Below are positions 22,641-33,453 of a stretch of DNA of 64,000 bases, piece after piece (the stretch's first letter is position 1; every line of letters begins with the position of its first letter). Below the pieces are notes generated by a model that was not told the origin of the DNA, did not search any database, and saw only the letters and a list, made by a program, of their open reading frames with translations. The stretch spans positions 198,538,626 through 198,602,625 of the forward strand of contig JAHLJT010000631.1 of assembly GCA_031308135.1 (NCBI GenBank), written 5' to 3'. The position numbers and the translations under genes were made by a program. This DNA comes from Acheta domesticus (taxonomy: Eukaryota > Arthropoda > Insecta > Orthoptera > Gryllidae).

Positions 22641-23599
22641 TATAGTGCCATATGCTTACCGGCGACTACCATCTCTTACCTCCGATTTGCGGCTGCCCGG
22701 CTGCTCTCGGAGATGGGTCGTTGCTTTGCACACCTGAAATTCTGATGGGCCAACAGGACGCATGCATGACGGAACTTTTGGTCTGTCGACCAGTAAACGA
22801 GTTGCTGGATTTATATAACATTTAATTATTATTTAAGCCAAGTTATTGGTTACATTGAATTATTAATTATGGCATCAATAACGCCATAGTGATTACCCAG
22901 CGACGACAGTCTAACAATTACGCCATCCGGCCTTCTCACCAATTTCTTGCGTGTTGCGCTGACGCTGAGGCGATGGCGTCCTTATTGATGTCGCACAGTC
23001 TGGCCCGACCATGCCCGGGCGCACCAGTGGAGGCGCGGGGTCCAGCGTCGGATTCCTGCGGGCGTCTCTGGCAGCAACCGAGGTCCAAATTTGCCCCGTT
23101 CACCGGAATGTAGGCGGAGCGCCGTTTCAACCGCGGTACCCCAACGACCCGTCAATGCTCAGAATGCAGCTAATACACATCGCCATGGCGTGAGACTACG
23201 AATCTCAGAACCCACGGCAAGTCAAGTTTGCTCTATCACAATCTTCGTATCTGAATGTTAGAAAACCTCATAATCAAAGACAAGCTCTCTGTTAAGACGA
23301 ATCTCTGTGAGATCGAATCTCTGTTTTACGGTTATTTAAGTTCTCGCGGTCTGTCCCCACCCAAACATTCGAGGGCACCCACGTGACCCCCGGCGTCCAA
23401 TCTTTCCTCGGAGCGCCCGAAGACAGTCCACTTCCGCGAGGGTCATGGCGTGTGTCGACTCGCTGATTAGTCAGTCATGATGCCATAAACCGCCCACGCT
23501 TTAGGGATGTTTGGGTACGGGGTGTCCCTTCGCCTGACAAAGAAAGTCGAGAGACTATTGACACATTGAAAACTGAGCTTACTCCGTAGTTTACCCGGC
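22641..23599. other. Unassigned, locally GC-rich interval
   Basis: The stretch 22930-23180 is clearly more GC-rich than its surroundings. Small ORFs on both strands lack recognisable domains. It may be the remains of an LTR or a SINE-like element, but I cannot support a call. Confidence 0.4.
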
Positions 23600-23750
23600 G
23601 AATTTTCGCGGTGTAAATGTACTCACGAATTTACTCTCGTGTAAGTGATTTACACTCGAGTAAAGTGTTGGTGAAACTCTGCAAGACGTTACTCTCGAGT
23701 AAACATGATTTACTCCAGAGTAAACTCTTACTCCTTGTTTGGTGAAACCG
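23600..23750. repeat. Cluster of TTTACTC-GAGTAAA palindromes, MITE-like
   Basis: Short inverted motifs of the type TTTACTCTCGAGTAAA recur five to six times with small changes. The cluster ends in TTGGTGAAACCGGCCC, which resembles the terminus of small DNA-transposon derivatives. The opposite end is not resolved. Confidence 0.6.
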
Positions 23751-23989
23751 GCCCTTGGGAAATACTTAGGGAATACGTACAAAGTGGTTTGGGAATTCAA
23801 TTGGTTACCACGACAAAAATGTTGTTATCAAACAATGTCTATATTTGAAACAATGTCATTGTCGTGATCGATCGATTGTGAATATTCAATCACCGGAATA
23901 TTGAAAAATATTACGTATAAGTGTGTGTGAGTCATAATCAGGGTTGCCACGCGTCTTACTTTCGGTGGGACAGTCCTACAATCACAATA

Positions 23990-24388
23990 TGTTACATTTG
24001 TTGCGTCTGCATTTGACGCAACGCGTCCCGAAGTCCCTTTCGGAACGTTGAGCGTTTTGCGCTTTTCAGAGTAATCCTCCATTACTACGCACTGCTGGGA
24101 GTAATCCTCCATTACATTGTCACTCGTAAGTTGTCCAGAGGACCGCAGGTAGCATCTCCGCATACGCGCCTCACACCGCGCGCCCCTGCGTCACTACCCA
24201 GCGGCCAGAATTGGGAAGGAATGAAGATGTGGACAGGGTTCAGGGCACTTCACAGGAGTTGGTCTAGACCTTGTGAAGCAGGTGAACTCGTTTTGTTGGA
24301 ACAAATTTCACATGAGATCGACCGGAATCGAACCCGGACATCCTTGGCGGAAGGCGAGCGACTTCGCTCTTGAGCCACGAGGTACCTA
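23990..24388 (-). mobile_element. tRNA-derived SINE family 2, copy 2, with head
   Basis: On the minus strand the head reads GTGGCTCAAGAGCGAAGTCG (box A-like) and GGGTTCGATTCC (box B), then the SINE body shared with 10980-11364 (TTTGTTCCAACAAAAC through TGACGCAACG). It abuts a trinucleotide microsatellite at its 5' side. Confidence 0.8.
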
Positions 24389-24413
24389 ATGTGCCTATTA
24401 TATATGTTACTTT

Positions 24414-24414
<1 letters not shown>

Positions 24415-24461
<47 letters not shown>

Positions 24462-24487
24462 TATTATTATTATTATTATTATTATTA
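24415..24487. repeat. (ATA)n/(TTA)n inverted microsatellite
   Basis: A run of AAT units turns directly into a run of TTA units, forming a perfect palindrome. Confidence 0.95.
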
Positions 24488-24719
24488 CACAGGCCGACGT
24501 CAGTTTAGTTACAAAAAGGAAAACCACTAATTCCGATTAATTTCAGAATGCTGCTTTCGAAATTGACAGCCGTTTTTCTAGATTAGCTCGTATTTTTGTG
24601 TAACGCGTAGTTGCCAGTTTTTACCATTTTGGCTTCAGCTGTCATCAAAGTAACCATTTTCACAATGTTCCTAGAGTGAGAAATAAATATTATTTCACTC
24701 AGTTGGTGAAATTCAGGAG

Positions 24720-24723
<4 letters not shown>

Positions 24724-24779
<56 letters not shown>
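24724..24779. repeat. (TA)n microsatellite
   Basis: 28 uninterrupted TA units. Confidence 0.97.
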
Positions 24780-24782
<3 letters not shown>

Positions 24783-25984
24783 GATACAGAGTGATCACGA
24801 GTAAAAATTCAGGAGTATAATTGCCAGTTCTTTTTGTGTTTGTGGGAAGTCACCTCAAACGAATTGTATGACGAATGATTTAAAATACATTTTTACTTTG
24901 TTATTTGATTTGTTTCTTGTGTGTTACCCTTGGATTTTTCCTTACCGCTGTAGAATCCACTGCCCTGAGAAAAATTCAAGCTCGAAAGAGCATTGAATCT
25001 GCGTACGCCTTTCAAGCATGAGTCGGGTGGCTGTTGTTGGGGAAGTATGTTAGAATATTATCCTCTAGTGCGAAGACAAAGATGGGTGCGGGAGAGAATG
25101 GATTGTTTTCTTCCAATTATGACAATGGATTTTTTGTCTCGAGGTTATGTTTGGCCAAATCATCAGCTCTTCTATATGGAAGAAACGAATAATTTGCATA
25201 CTAATTACGAAAACAAAAAATAAATTAAAAAAGAAATACAAGTAGGATAATTTCATTAACTATTTTTTCTGAATTTTAGGTATCTTATGATTATATGCAA
25301 TCAGTTCAGAATCCAGATCAAAACAGAATGTCTATTTAGGGCATTTAAACAGTGTAACAAAGTACTCTATTTGTGAAGTACGATGTTAACTTTATCAACT
25401 TACACATTATAAACTGTGGAGGACTATGTAAATTTCTTTTTTACTGTGGATACAAAATAATGGTAGTAAATATACAATAACAAAAGGAAAAATTATAACT
25501 ATAAGAACTTATTTATTTAGTTAAAAACACAGTAAAAACTATATATGACGTATGGGACAGAAAATCATTTGTGCACGTTTTCTTGAGTTCCAGAATTCTT
25601 TCCAACATTTTAAATATAATTAGTTGAAAGATTAACACATTTTAAAAGTGCAACAAACAAAATAAATAATAATACAATTTTAGAAAGCGCGAGATAAGCA
25701 ACAAATGAAAAATCAGACGTTTGCATACTAATTCGTAATTACATTCGAAAAACTGGACAATAAAGATACAAAAACTAAGAAATAACCTACGCTAATTCAA
25801 AACACCACACAAGACTATAATCTAACCTAAGATGTCGTCGCCATGAACTCCCAAACTGAAAAATGAAAGAAAATAACTAGAGGTTCCTGTTGGTCCGCAT
25901 TGGTTCATAGCATCACAGTCGCCTTCAATCGCTCTGCTGTGTATGAAAAATTGCGCGTTCTGTCGGTTCGGGGAGTAAAACGGA
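24780..25984. other. AT-rich interval, nothing recognised
   Basis: Only short ORFs occur. The 76-codon ORF at 24993-25223 (+) shows an LEYYPLVRRQRW stretch faintly like the start of PIF/Harbinger proteins, which is too weak for a call. Confidence 0.4.
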
Positions 25985-26440
25985 GAGTAAACCAAAACCA
26001 GGATTGGATACTATCAATAATCAAACACTCAAGTCACTCGGTAAAAGATCAATTGATGATTTTACTTCTATTCTAAATTCCGCATTGAGTTTTAATTACT
26101 TTCCAACTACCTGGAAAACAGCAATCGTACTTCCCTTTTGTAAATCACAAAAAGATCCTAGAGACCCATCGAACTATCGACCTATTAGTTTACTGTCCTC
26201 TCTTTCCATGAAATTTGAAACCCTTATACATCACAGATTATTACAGTTCACTACAATTAAAAAAAATATTCCTCCCACTCAATTTGGCTTCACTCATCAG
26301 CATGCAACTACTCATCAACTTTTAAGACTAACAGAACAGATTGAAAACTCCTTTCGCCTAAAACAGCATACTATTGTATTTTACTGGACATCGAAACAGC
26401 ATTCGACAAAATTTGGCATCATGGTCTTATTTATACGTGT
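25985..26440 (+). pseudogene. Jockey-type LINE reverse transcriptase fragment
   Basis: The frame opens with KPKPGLDTINNQTLKSL and continues with the RT fingers/palm block: FPTTWKTAIVLPFCKSQKDP, RDPSNYRPISLLSSLS, QFGFTHQHATTHQLLRLTEQ. A one-base shift near 26380 moves the next motif, LLDIETAFDKIWHHGLIY with the first catalytic Asp region (RT motif A), into another frame. The fragment lacks endonuclease and the FADD motif, so it is truncated at both ends. It is unrelated to the CR1-group LINE at 28-32 kb. Confidence 0.85.
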
Positions 26441-27036
26441 TCCGTATGAGCCAGTAATGGAACAAATAAGGTTACTAAATTAACACAATTTGTAGGTGAT
26501 GGCACATGACACAGTTTGCAGTAACCGCAACAGTACACAGTCATGAAGCACTAATACAAGTTCAACACGTGGCGAGAAGGTATGTCGTTTGAAAAAAATT
26601 ACTCACTGTCATATATAAAGACGTGGAGTTGTGGTGGCGTCGCACTTAACTGTTGTGGCACGACGAACAATGTTTAAGCGTGCATTTGCAATATTGAGTC
26701 ATGCACGGATCTACGAGCGATGCGGAGGTGCGTCCGGTGTGAACTTCAGCTCATGACTGTTGGGTATAAGAGCTGCCAGCGGTAGCGTGGGAACGTTTCG
26801 TGGGCAAAGTAATGGGTAGCCAATGAGAAGCCACGTAATACTGTGACAATGTTGTTAGTTGCAGTACATTACATACATCAGCTCGTAACAGATGTGAAAT
26901 TGTGCCTGCATGAGTTCAGTTATTCTCGGACCGGGCACTGGGGGCGGGATTTCTGGAACTGCCGGCTAGCGTTGCTTATATTGAAATTCTAGGAACTGAG
27001 CCGTTGAGGGCATGGATTAGTATGAATGCTGTTAAA
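26441..27036. other. No recognisable feature
   Basis: Mixed composition, no ORF with a recognised domain. Confidence 0.4.
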
Positions 27037-27450
27037 TTAAAATAAAATAAAGAATGAAAAATAAAATAAAATACAGAATGAAATGTTTAATGACTTATAT
27101 ATACAATTTGCATTTTGTATACTTTGTATAATTAAGCTTGCTTGTTCGAAACGCTTGGTGTTTGGATCAATTTCCCATGCATTTTTGACAACTTCGTTAA
27201 AGAGAGATTCATGTAAGAACAAGCAATTTTGACAGCTAGTGCTGGCAACATAACCGAAGATTCTGTGGTCGTTCTGTCCTTGATCCCATTGAACTCTCCT
27301 TCCTCGATTCGTTCGTTTGCAGTTGGCTAACTTGTAAATGGTTTCGACGCTTCCTTTTGTGATGTCCTCGTCCGACGAAAATATAGTGCGCCACGAGAAA
27401 TAATTGAAATTAGGAAGTGCAGTGCTATGTGCTCTTCTATAAAAATTCAT
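27037..27450 (-). CDS. Unassigned ORF of 137 codons
   Basis: An ORF starting MNFYRRAHSTALPNFNYF, with four Cys (CKR, CQNC, NANC) in its second half and a very AT-rich hydrophobic end (FCILFYFSFFILF). That end looks like read-through into AT-rich DNA, not a designed tail. I recognise no family. It may be an exon, a transposon remnant next to the mariner scrap at 27603-27797, or chance. Confidence 0.2.
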   Translation of the reverse strand: MNFYRRAHSTALPNFNYFSWRTIFSSDEDITKGSVETIYKLANCKRTNRGRRVQWDQGQNDHRIFGYVASTSCQNCLFLHESLFNEVVKNAWEIDPNTKRFEQASLIIQSIQNANCIYKSLNISFCILFYFSFFILF

Positions 27451-27602
27451 TTTTTAATACACGTTATATGGAATCTACTTTTTGCGTGATAAGTATTATG
27501 TTTATTTTAAAACCGAGTCTTGAATGTAAAGTGCGTACCGATGCACGTGTTTGTGAACAGCTGCCGCGGCGGAGGGATACTTCTCTGAATTACATGTGAT
27601 GT

Positions 27603-27797
27603 TCACTTGTTTAGCGAACTGTCACTTTCGCTTATATCTTGGAACTTGTTTCCATGTAATTCCCCCTTCAGTGGACCAAACAAATGGAAATCATATGGTG
27701 CATAATCGGGGTTGTAAGGGAGAAGAGACAGTACCTCCCAACCCATTTTATCGATGGTTTCACAGCTTTGTTGAGCAGTGTTAGGATCGGCGTTATT
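27603..27797 (-). pseudogene. mariner transposase C-terminal fragment
   Basis: The minus strand reads NNADPNTAQQ, then GWEVLSLLPYNPDYAPYDFH and LFGPLKGELHGNKFQ before a stop. These match the second and third catalytic-Asp regions of mariner (DNA.PHTA, SPDLAPSDFHLF). The first Asp of this part is mutated (DNA to NNAD). It differs clearly from the mariner at 8.4-9.5 kb, so it is a separate lineage. Confidence 0.75.
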
Positions 27798-27805
27798 TTT
27801 AGATA

Positions 27806-27870
27806 GATAGATTTATTTATTAGTTCGCTTTGAGCTAATGCTCGGTGGCAAACATGACAACAATTAGAAT
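27806..27870 (-). repeat. LINE 3' tail with (ATCT)n
   Basis: On the minus strand, TTTGCCACCGAGCATTAGCT, then an AAGCGAACTAATAAATAAAT block, and ATCTATCTATCT form the kind of 3' end common to insect LINEs. No coding part is attached. Confidence 0.45.
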
Positions 27871-27979
27871 TAGAACAATAAAAACCATTAACAATTATAG
27901 TTACCATTAGAATTAGAGGATATCCTAGTTCTAATTAATTTCTAGTTATCTCTAAATTGACTACTAGTTTCACTAACAC

Positions 27980-28062
27980 TTCACGTCACTACACTACACT
28001 GCACTCCCCTTCACTACACTACACTCCCTTCCCTTTCACTACACTACACTTCACTTCACTGT
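27980..28062. repeat. CACTA-rich simple repeat
   Basis: Imperfect repeats of CACTA, TTCACTACA and CACTTCA. Confidence 0.8.
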
Positions 28063-28174
28063 ATAACGCTAATATGTAATAATAATAAAAATAACAAAAA
28101 CTATATATAATAATAATAAATTAAGAATTACACCAAAGCTAAAAGCAGTGTTAATAATGGTGATATTTATATCA

Positions 28175-28176
<2 letters not shown>

Positions 28177-28216
<40 letters not shown>

Positions 28217-28233
28217 TAATAATAATAAAGGTA
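28177..28233. repeat. (ATA)n 3' tail of the LINE
   Basis: Trinucleotide repeat directly following the LINE 3' UTR on the minus strand. Confidence 0.9.
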
Positions 28234-28235
28234 AT

Positions 28236-31200
28236 TGTCTCAGTATTGATAGTGATCTAAATAGAATTTGTATGTTTTTAAATTTGCCTACATTAGAAGG
28301 AAGAGCCTCCAGTGCTTTTGCAGGTAGTTTGTTCCAATCTACTATAGTGCGATTCACAAAGGAGAACTTACCTACATCAGTTCTTTGCTTTCTACATCGT
28401 ATTTTCCACGGATGGTCTCCTCTGCTTTTATAATCTGGTTTATGCAATCTCTTACCGATATCTGCCCATGCTGTGTCTCCTCTGTAAGTCTTGTACATTA
28501 CGCATAAACGCGCCCGTTCTCTTCTCTTAGATAAGGACTCTCATTTTTCTCGTTCATCAACAATGCGCCCATGATTTGAAAACTTACCGGCCCGTTTTTG
28601 AATTTTATCTAACGCCTCAATTTGCCCTTTCCTGTACGGGTCCCAGCATGCTGATCCGTATTCTAAAATAGGACGAACAAGTGTAGTATAAGCTAGGGAT
28701 CGGGCATTTGGACTACTATTTTTTAGGATACGCATTACAAAATGAAGTGCTCTCCAGGACTTTTTTACCGTTTTTTACCGTGTTAATATGATCCGACCAA
28801 TCCAAGTCGCTTCTCAGGACCAAACCCAAATACTTACAGCTTTTTACACGTGGTATAACGTTGGTTCCTAATTCGTAATTGGAGTGTACATTTGAACGAC
28901 ACTTGGTAAAACAAATGAATTTACTCTTTTCCGGATTTAACTCCATCTTATTTTTGCACGCCCAGTTCCATAAACAGTTTAAATGAGCCAATATTCCTAT
29001 ATATTTATACAATCATCGGCGAAAAGTCTAACTTCCGATTTTATTCCAGTTGCAATGTCATTAATGAACGCTAAAAATAGTAGTGGGCCCTAGCACACTC
29101 CCCTGGGGGACCCCAGAAGTTACATCGACTTTTGATGAATATTTATCGCCTATCCTGACTGTTTGAGTGCGCCCCGAAAGAAATTCTTTTATCCACAAGA
29201 TTATTCGATGATCTAGTCCCGTTTCTGACAATTTGGGAATTAAAAGACCGTGTGGAACAAGATCGAATGCCTTAGAAAAATCTAATATTATTGCATCGAC
29301 CCTACTCCCTTTGTCTAGTGAATCTGCAATGTCCTGACATAAAGCAATAGTCTGGCTGTCGCACGAATATCCAGGACGAAAACCGTGTTGATTTTGAAAT
29401 AGCCAATCAGTTTTGTTCCAAACTTTTCTAATATACTCTGCAATTAAGTGTTCCATCTGCTTACATACGACTGATGTCAAACTAATAGGTCTGTAGTGGT
29501 TACAACCCTTCTGTCTCCTCCTTGTGAATCGGTACTACAATTGCCTCCTTCCAATTTTGAGGAATCATTTTATTATTTATAGTTACGTCCATTAACCGCG
29601 CAAGGTACGGAATCATGGCTTCCCCTCCCAGTTTTAGTATTTCTCCTGGTATTCCATCAGGACCTACAGATTTATTTCTCCTAATTTTTGCGATTCTTTT
29701 TCTAATAATTCCTGCATCAACTCGAAAGGTTTCTATTACGGGTGTTGTTTTACTTACTGAGGTTTGATCCTTCGGCTTGAAAACAGAAGCGTAATGTCTG
29801 TTTAAACAGTCCGCCTTTACACTGTCATCTGTGATTAACGAACCGTCTGCTCCGCAGATCGCTGGAATACTTTCTTTGCTCCCTTTCTTATGTCTCACAT
29901 ACTTGAAGAAATTTTGCCAACAGGTCAATCGGTCGTTTAGAATTGATTTAAGGTAATTTTCTTGGCTATGTAATTTTAAAGCTAATAAGTCTTTAGATAA
30001 TTGTAGAAATTTATTTTTTGTTCCTTATTTGAATTACGTTTACTATACGCTTTCCTAACATGCCTTTTCAATCGCCTCACTTCTTTGTTGTAGTACAAGG
30101 GATCCGAGTGGTACCGTAGTTTCCTGGTAGGCACGAATTTTGCTAAGCATTCTGAAATGATGTTCTTAAAATTTGTCCATATCTGTTCTACTGTACTTCC
30201 GCTAGAAGCCCAAGTTGGATAATTGTTTTTCAAATATAATTGCATGTTTGTGACGTTTGTTCTAGAGAACTGAAAAAATTGTCTTTCTTTTACAAGATCA
30301 TTTCGCTTACCCTCTATGCACATTTTTAGAAGGATTCCTTTGTGGTCGCTAATTCCAGGAATTACTTCACAGGCAAGAAGTTTGTCCACCGGTCTAATAA
30401 GGAAAACGTCCAGTAAAGCATTATCACGGATCGGTTTGGTCACAACCTGTGTTAAGCCGTTCTACCAAACTAGCTCGTTAACGAGACGTTGGGTGGCGCC
30501 TTCAGCCCCCACATCCCCCTCCCAGGTAGCGTGCGGTGAATTTAGATCTCCCCCCAAAATGACGTTTTTTCCGGTTTTCCTGGTTACGCGTGTTCTCTCT
30601 GTAAGTCTTGCCAATGGTTCATGTCCATCTTGCTGTGATCTATACGCGCCTATAATTTCCCATTGATTTTTCGAATTTTTATCTCGGATGTCTACACCTA
30701 TGATTTCAAATTTGTCGTCCACCCATGCCTCTGTTGCTTCAAAGTTATCTTTTATACATATAAAAACTCCCCCACCAATGCGATCTATTTATCACGTCTA
30801 AATGTTAAAAAATTTTGTCTGAAGATTTCAGCGTTTAATATTTCCGCATTGAGCCATGACTCCGTACCTATCACGACATCTACATTATAAGATTCTACCG
30901 TGTTCCAGAATTGAACAGTTTTATTGTAAATACTCCTGCAATTAACCTGCAAAATAACCAGAGACTCACCTTCTGCATAATTCATTAATCTAATGCCGCC
31001 GTCCCTCGCTGCCATCGCTGCATCACTGCACGTTGCCGCTGCGTCGCCGTCCCTCGCCGCCGTCACCGCGTCGCCGTCCCTCGCTGCCATTACCGCATCA
31101 CTGCACGTTGCCGCTGCGTCGCCGTCCCTCGCCGCCGTCACCGCGTCGCCGTCCCTCGCCGTCGTCTCCGCGCCACTATATGTCGCCACTACGTCGCCGT

Positions 31201-31288
31201 CCCTCACTGCGTTGCCGTCCGTCGCCGACATCCCCGCACAGACCATCATAAGGGATTCGACATCCCTTGCCGACACCGCCGTGCTGTC
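28236..31288 (-). pseudogene. LINE ORF2: AP-type endonuclease and reverse transcriptase
   Basis: Domains in order: a repetitive Asp/Ala-rich N-terminus (31276-31010); endonuclease start (LQVNCRSIYNK, IGTESWL near 30850-30930); GGDLNSPHATW near 30560 and the SDHKG terminus near 30345; linker (30200-29600); RT with KSVGPDGIPGEIL, FRPGYSCDSQT, LDFSKAFDLVPH (motif A) and SGVPQGSVLGP. FADDC lies near 29020 in a shifted frame, followed by thumb and C-terminal parts (CKYLGLVL, LEYGSACWDPYRKGQ, WNKLPAKALEALP). Breaks: stops near 30784 and 30462, frame changes near 29930 and 29490, a deletion after SVLGP, and later shifts. The enzyme would nick target DNA and prime cDNA there; this copy cannot. Confidence 0.85.
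31012..31240. repeat. 75-bp in-frame tandem repeat at the ORF2 start
   Basis: The block beginning GCATCACTGCACGTTGCCGC at 31020 recurs at 31095, a period of 75 bp (25 codons). Shorter ARDGD-coding subunits (GTCGCCGTCCCTCGC on the + strand) extend to about 31240. Confidence 0.9.
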
Positions 31289-32281
31289 TCACGAGCCTAT
31301 CGCGGGAAGTTTCGGGCCACCTACGCGCGAGAAGAGACCGCCTAGCTTTGTGGACCCCGAGCGATTTAGATGCAAGCCGTCACGACCAAAATCGCCGTCC
31401 TGCAACCACGAATTTGGGTCCACAAAAAACACATTCCTTGTCTGCGCCACCCACTCGAACATTCGGTTCACTACACCGACCCGTCTCCATGGAATGCCAC
31501 GACGCCTGAGAATACCACTAATATATATTTTTGCTTTCGGAAACTTCTCTTGTGCTTTCATCACGAGGTCACACATATCCCCCATGACAAAGTCAAGTTT
31601 TTTCCTCCTCAAATCGTTTGTACCGACATGTAAAATTACGGTATCTGGCGTTCCGAGGTCCCTATTCTCCACATACCTTCGCAGCTGCTCGGTTCGGATT
31701 ACCGGGAGGCACACAACATCCATGTGGTCGTCGTTCTTGCCTACATGCCTTACTATCGAGTCGCCAATAACGGGAATGGGTTTTCTCGCAACTGGCGCCT
31801 CTACAATTGGCTGCGCGGCGTCTCCTACTGAAACAGCTCGAAGTTTTTCCTCCAGAGCTGCGTTTAACTCCCGCAGTTCCTGGATTTGAAGAAGAGCAGC
31901 TTCCAGTTTTTCTTCCAGTAGACGTAGTCTGTTTTCTTTGCACTTACTGCAAAACCATTTTCCGTTGTCCATGTCTCCATTTTTTCCATAACTCGCATGA
32001 TACCAGAGCCCACAGAGTTCACACTGCTTGCCGGATTTTAAGTTACTGTTACAGCCACTGCACAAGATACGGATTGCATTTACTTCGTCTGCAGGTCCTG
32101 GGTTTGGTTCGACACCTCCAATTAGCAGTAGTACCGCTATCGTGGTCGCACACAACGCTGCTGCTCCAGCAGCTGCCCCGTCCCCGCGAAGCGATGCCGA
32201 AGGGGCCAGCGCTGCGCACGAGGAAAAGCGCGCGGCCCACGCCCCGATGCGAGCCCGATACTCCTGCAGGTAGCAACCCAT
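31289..32281 (-). CDS. LINE ORF1: PHD-like finger plus SGNH esterase, intact
   Basis: An intact 330-codon ORF. Residues 38-54 form a hydrophobic stretch that leads into GGVEPNPGP (55-63), a 2A-like motif lacking the usual Asp before Val-Glu. Residues 74-114 form a PHD-like finger (CSGC, CELC, WYH, WFCSKC) in which one expected Cys is Tyr (HASY). Residues 115-150 are a Leu/Glu-rich coiled coil. Residues 170-320 are an SGNH/GDSL esterase with GDS (173-175), GTND (220-223) and DGLH (301-304), so the catalytic residues are all present. In CR1-type LINEs such ORF1 proteins bind nucleic acid and assist retrotransposition; the esterase's substrate is unknown. The ORF ends at a TGA, and ORF2 continues in the same frame. 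Confidence 0.85.
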   Translation of the reverse strand: MGCYLQEYRARIGAWAARFSSCAALAPSASLRGDGAAAGAAALCATTIAVLLLIGGVEPNPGPADEVNAIRILCSGCNSNLKSGKQCELCGLWYHASYGKNGDMDNGKWFCSKCKENRLRLLEEKLEAALLQIQELRELNAALEEKLRAVSVGDAAQPIVEAPVARKPIPVIGDSIVRHVGKNDDHMDVVCLPVIRTEQLRRYVENRDLGTPDTVILHVGTNDLRRKKLDFVMGDMCDLVMKAQEKFPKAKIYISGILRRRGIPWRRVGVVNRMFEWVAQTRNVFFVDPNSWLQDGDFGRDGLHLNRSGSTKLGGLFSRVGGPKLPAIGS

Positions 32282-32360
32282 TCTCTAAGCGAGGAGCTCC
32301 GCTAATGCACGTCCGACTGCTCTTTTGCTGGAGAATCACACCTCTCCTCTGAGATCCACG

Positions 32361-33051
32361 TTTTTCTCTCTCACCTTGTTCAAAAGCATACCAAGTAGTA
32401 TTGGCTGTTTATTATTCGCTGTTCTTCGTCATAATCACAAAAAACTCACCTACAGCGTCCCCAAATACAGTCAACACGACGTTTCCTGCTGATGCAGCCA
32501 GAACGATGTTTGTCAGTCGCTGAGCCTCGACCACATTTGAAATGTTCTACCCACCTGCAAAAATTCTCGCGATTCTTACAACTTTCACCATACACTTAAG
32601 TCATACTAGAGTATATATTAGCTGGATTTTCACCATCAGCAAGTTCAAAACGAATCGCAGAACGTTGTTCAACCAATGTGGAATGTTTAAGTAGACTTGC
32701 CATCGTTCAGCTTAATTTTGAGGTTATGAACATAATACTGATCCTCCTAATGGTCAGGGCTCATCCCAATGATGCCAACTTAAAGGCCTAAACTTACCAA
32801 ACTTGTCCTACCCATTGTTTTCTCTCCAGGCCAATTTCTCTCTTTAACTGTTGAATGACCTACGTATTAAAGACGCGTTAACAGATTTTCGCATCCAGAT
32901 TCTCGCTTAAACAACTAGCTCGACATGTCCTCACTATAGGACAGAGAAGACAAGCACTCCCCTTGGATATTTTGAGGGCATAGTGCAACACACCCATTAA
33001 CACAAACCCAATCACTAACATGACTAAACACAAAAGCCTATTTGGTTACTG
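32361..33051. other. No recognisable feature
   Basis: Unremarkable AT-rich sequence between the LINE 5' end and a hAT-like terminus. Confidence 0.4.
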
Positions 33052-33453
33052 CAGTGGCGTGTGGTAAAATGTTTTTGTAGGGAAGCAATTACATTTCAGA
33101 TGGAAGATTTTTAATTTTTCACATAGATATGGAAACAAATTCACAAAATCCTGCACTATTTCATACTCTTTTTCCGTTGAAAACAGTAATAAACCAGGCC
33201 AACAAAGTAATTTGAATTTACTTTCACACTCAGTAATCCATTCAACATTTTCATAAATTTGTGGATTGAAATGCCGCTCACAAGTTTTAATTTTTGTAAT
33301 TAATTTTTTTGGTAATGGAGTTTTCCTACCTTTTGAAATTATTTCTTTGCTCTCCGCATAATTGTACGAGCTGAAACCTCGCCTCAAAATTTCGTCTACA
33401 GGACAACATTCACTAGAACTTGCCACACCGGCAGAGTTAAAAGCACTTATCAC
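33046..33453 (-). pseudogene. hAT (ZMYM1-like) transposase N-terminal part
   Basis: The ORF contains CERHFNPQIYENVEWIT and KFKLLCWPGLLLFSTEKE, the TTF-type zinc-finger region that opens ZMYM1-like hAT transposases (RHF/W.Y..W...KLFCWPCLLF). One expected Cys is Gly (CWPG). The reading then runs straight into the element's terminus and stops, so the catalytic RNase H-like domain and the dimerisation domain have been deleted. It cannot be a functional transposase. Confidence 0.6.

Larger units (their letters stand above)
28177..32360 (-). mobile_element. CR1-group LINE, near full length
   Basis: A two-ORF non-LTR retrotransposon reads leftwards. ORF1 (32281-31289) is intact; ORF2 (about 31288-28240) carries endonuclease and reverse transcriptase but is interrupted by stops and frameshifts. 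It ends in a (TTA)n/(ATA)n tail at 28177-28233. ORF1 with a PHD-like finger and SGNH esterase is characteristic of the CR1/L2 assemblage. The 5' end lies just upstream of ORF1, near 32360, but is not sharply defined. Confidence 0.85.

Noticed and set aside
24320..24388. tRNA gene on the minus strand
   Set aside because: It is the head of a SINE; no complete cloverleaf or discriminator end is supported.
24264..24527. ORF with a poly-Ile run
   Set aside because: It is the translation of the (ATA)n microsatellite.
30993..31889. 298-codon plus-strand ORF
   Set aside because: It lies antisense to the LINE ORF1/ORF2 junction and its repeats mirror the 75-bp tandem; no domain is seen.
31807..32352. 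181-codon plus-strand ORF
   Set aside because: Antisense shadow of the intact LINE ORF1.
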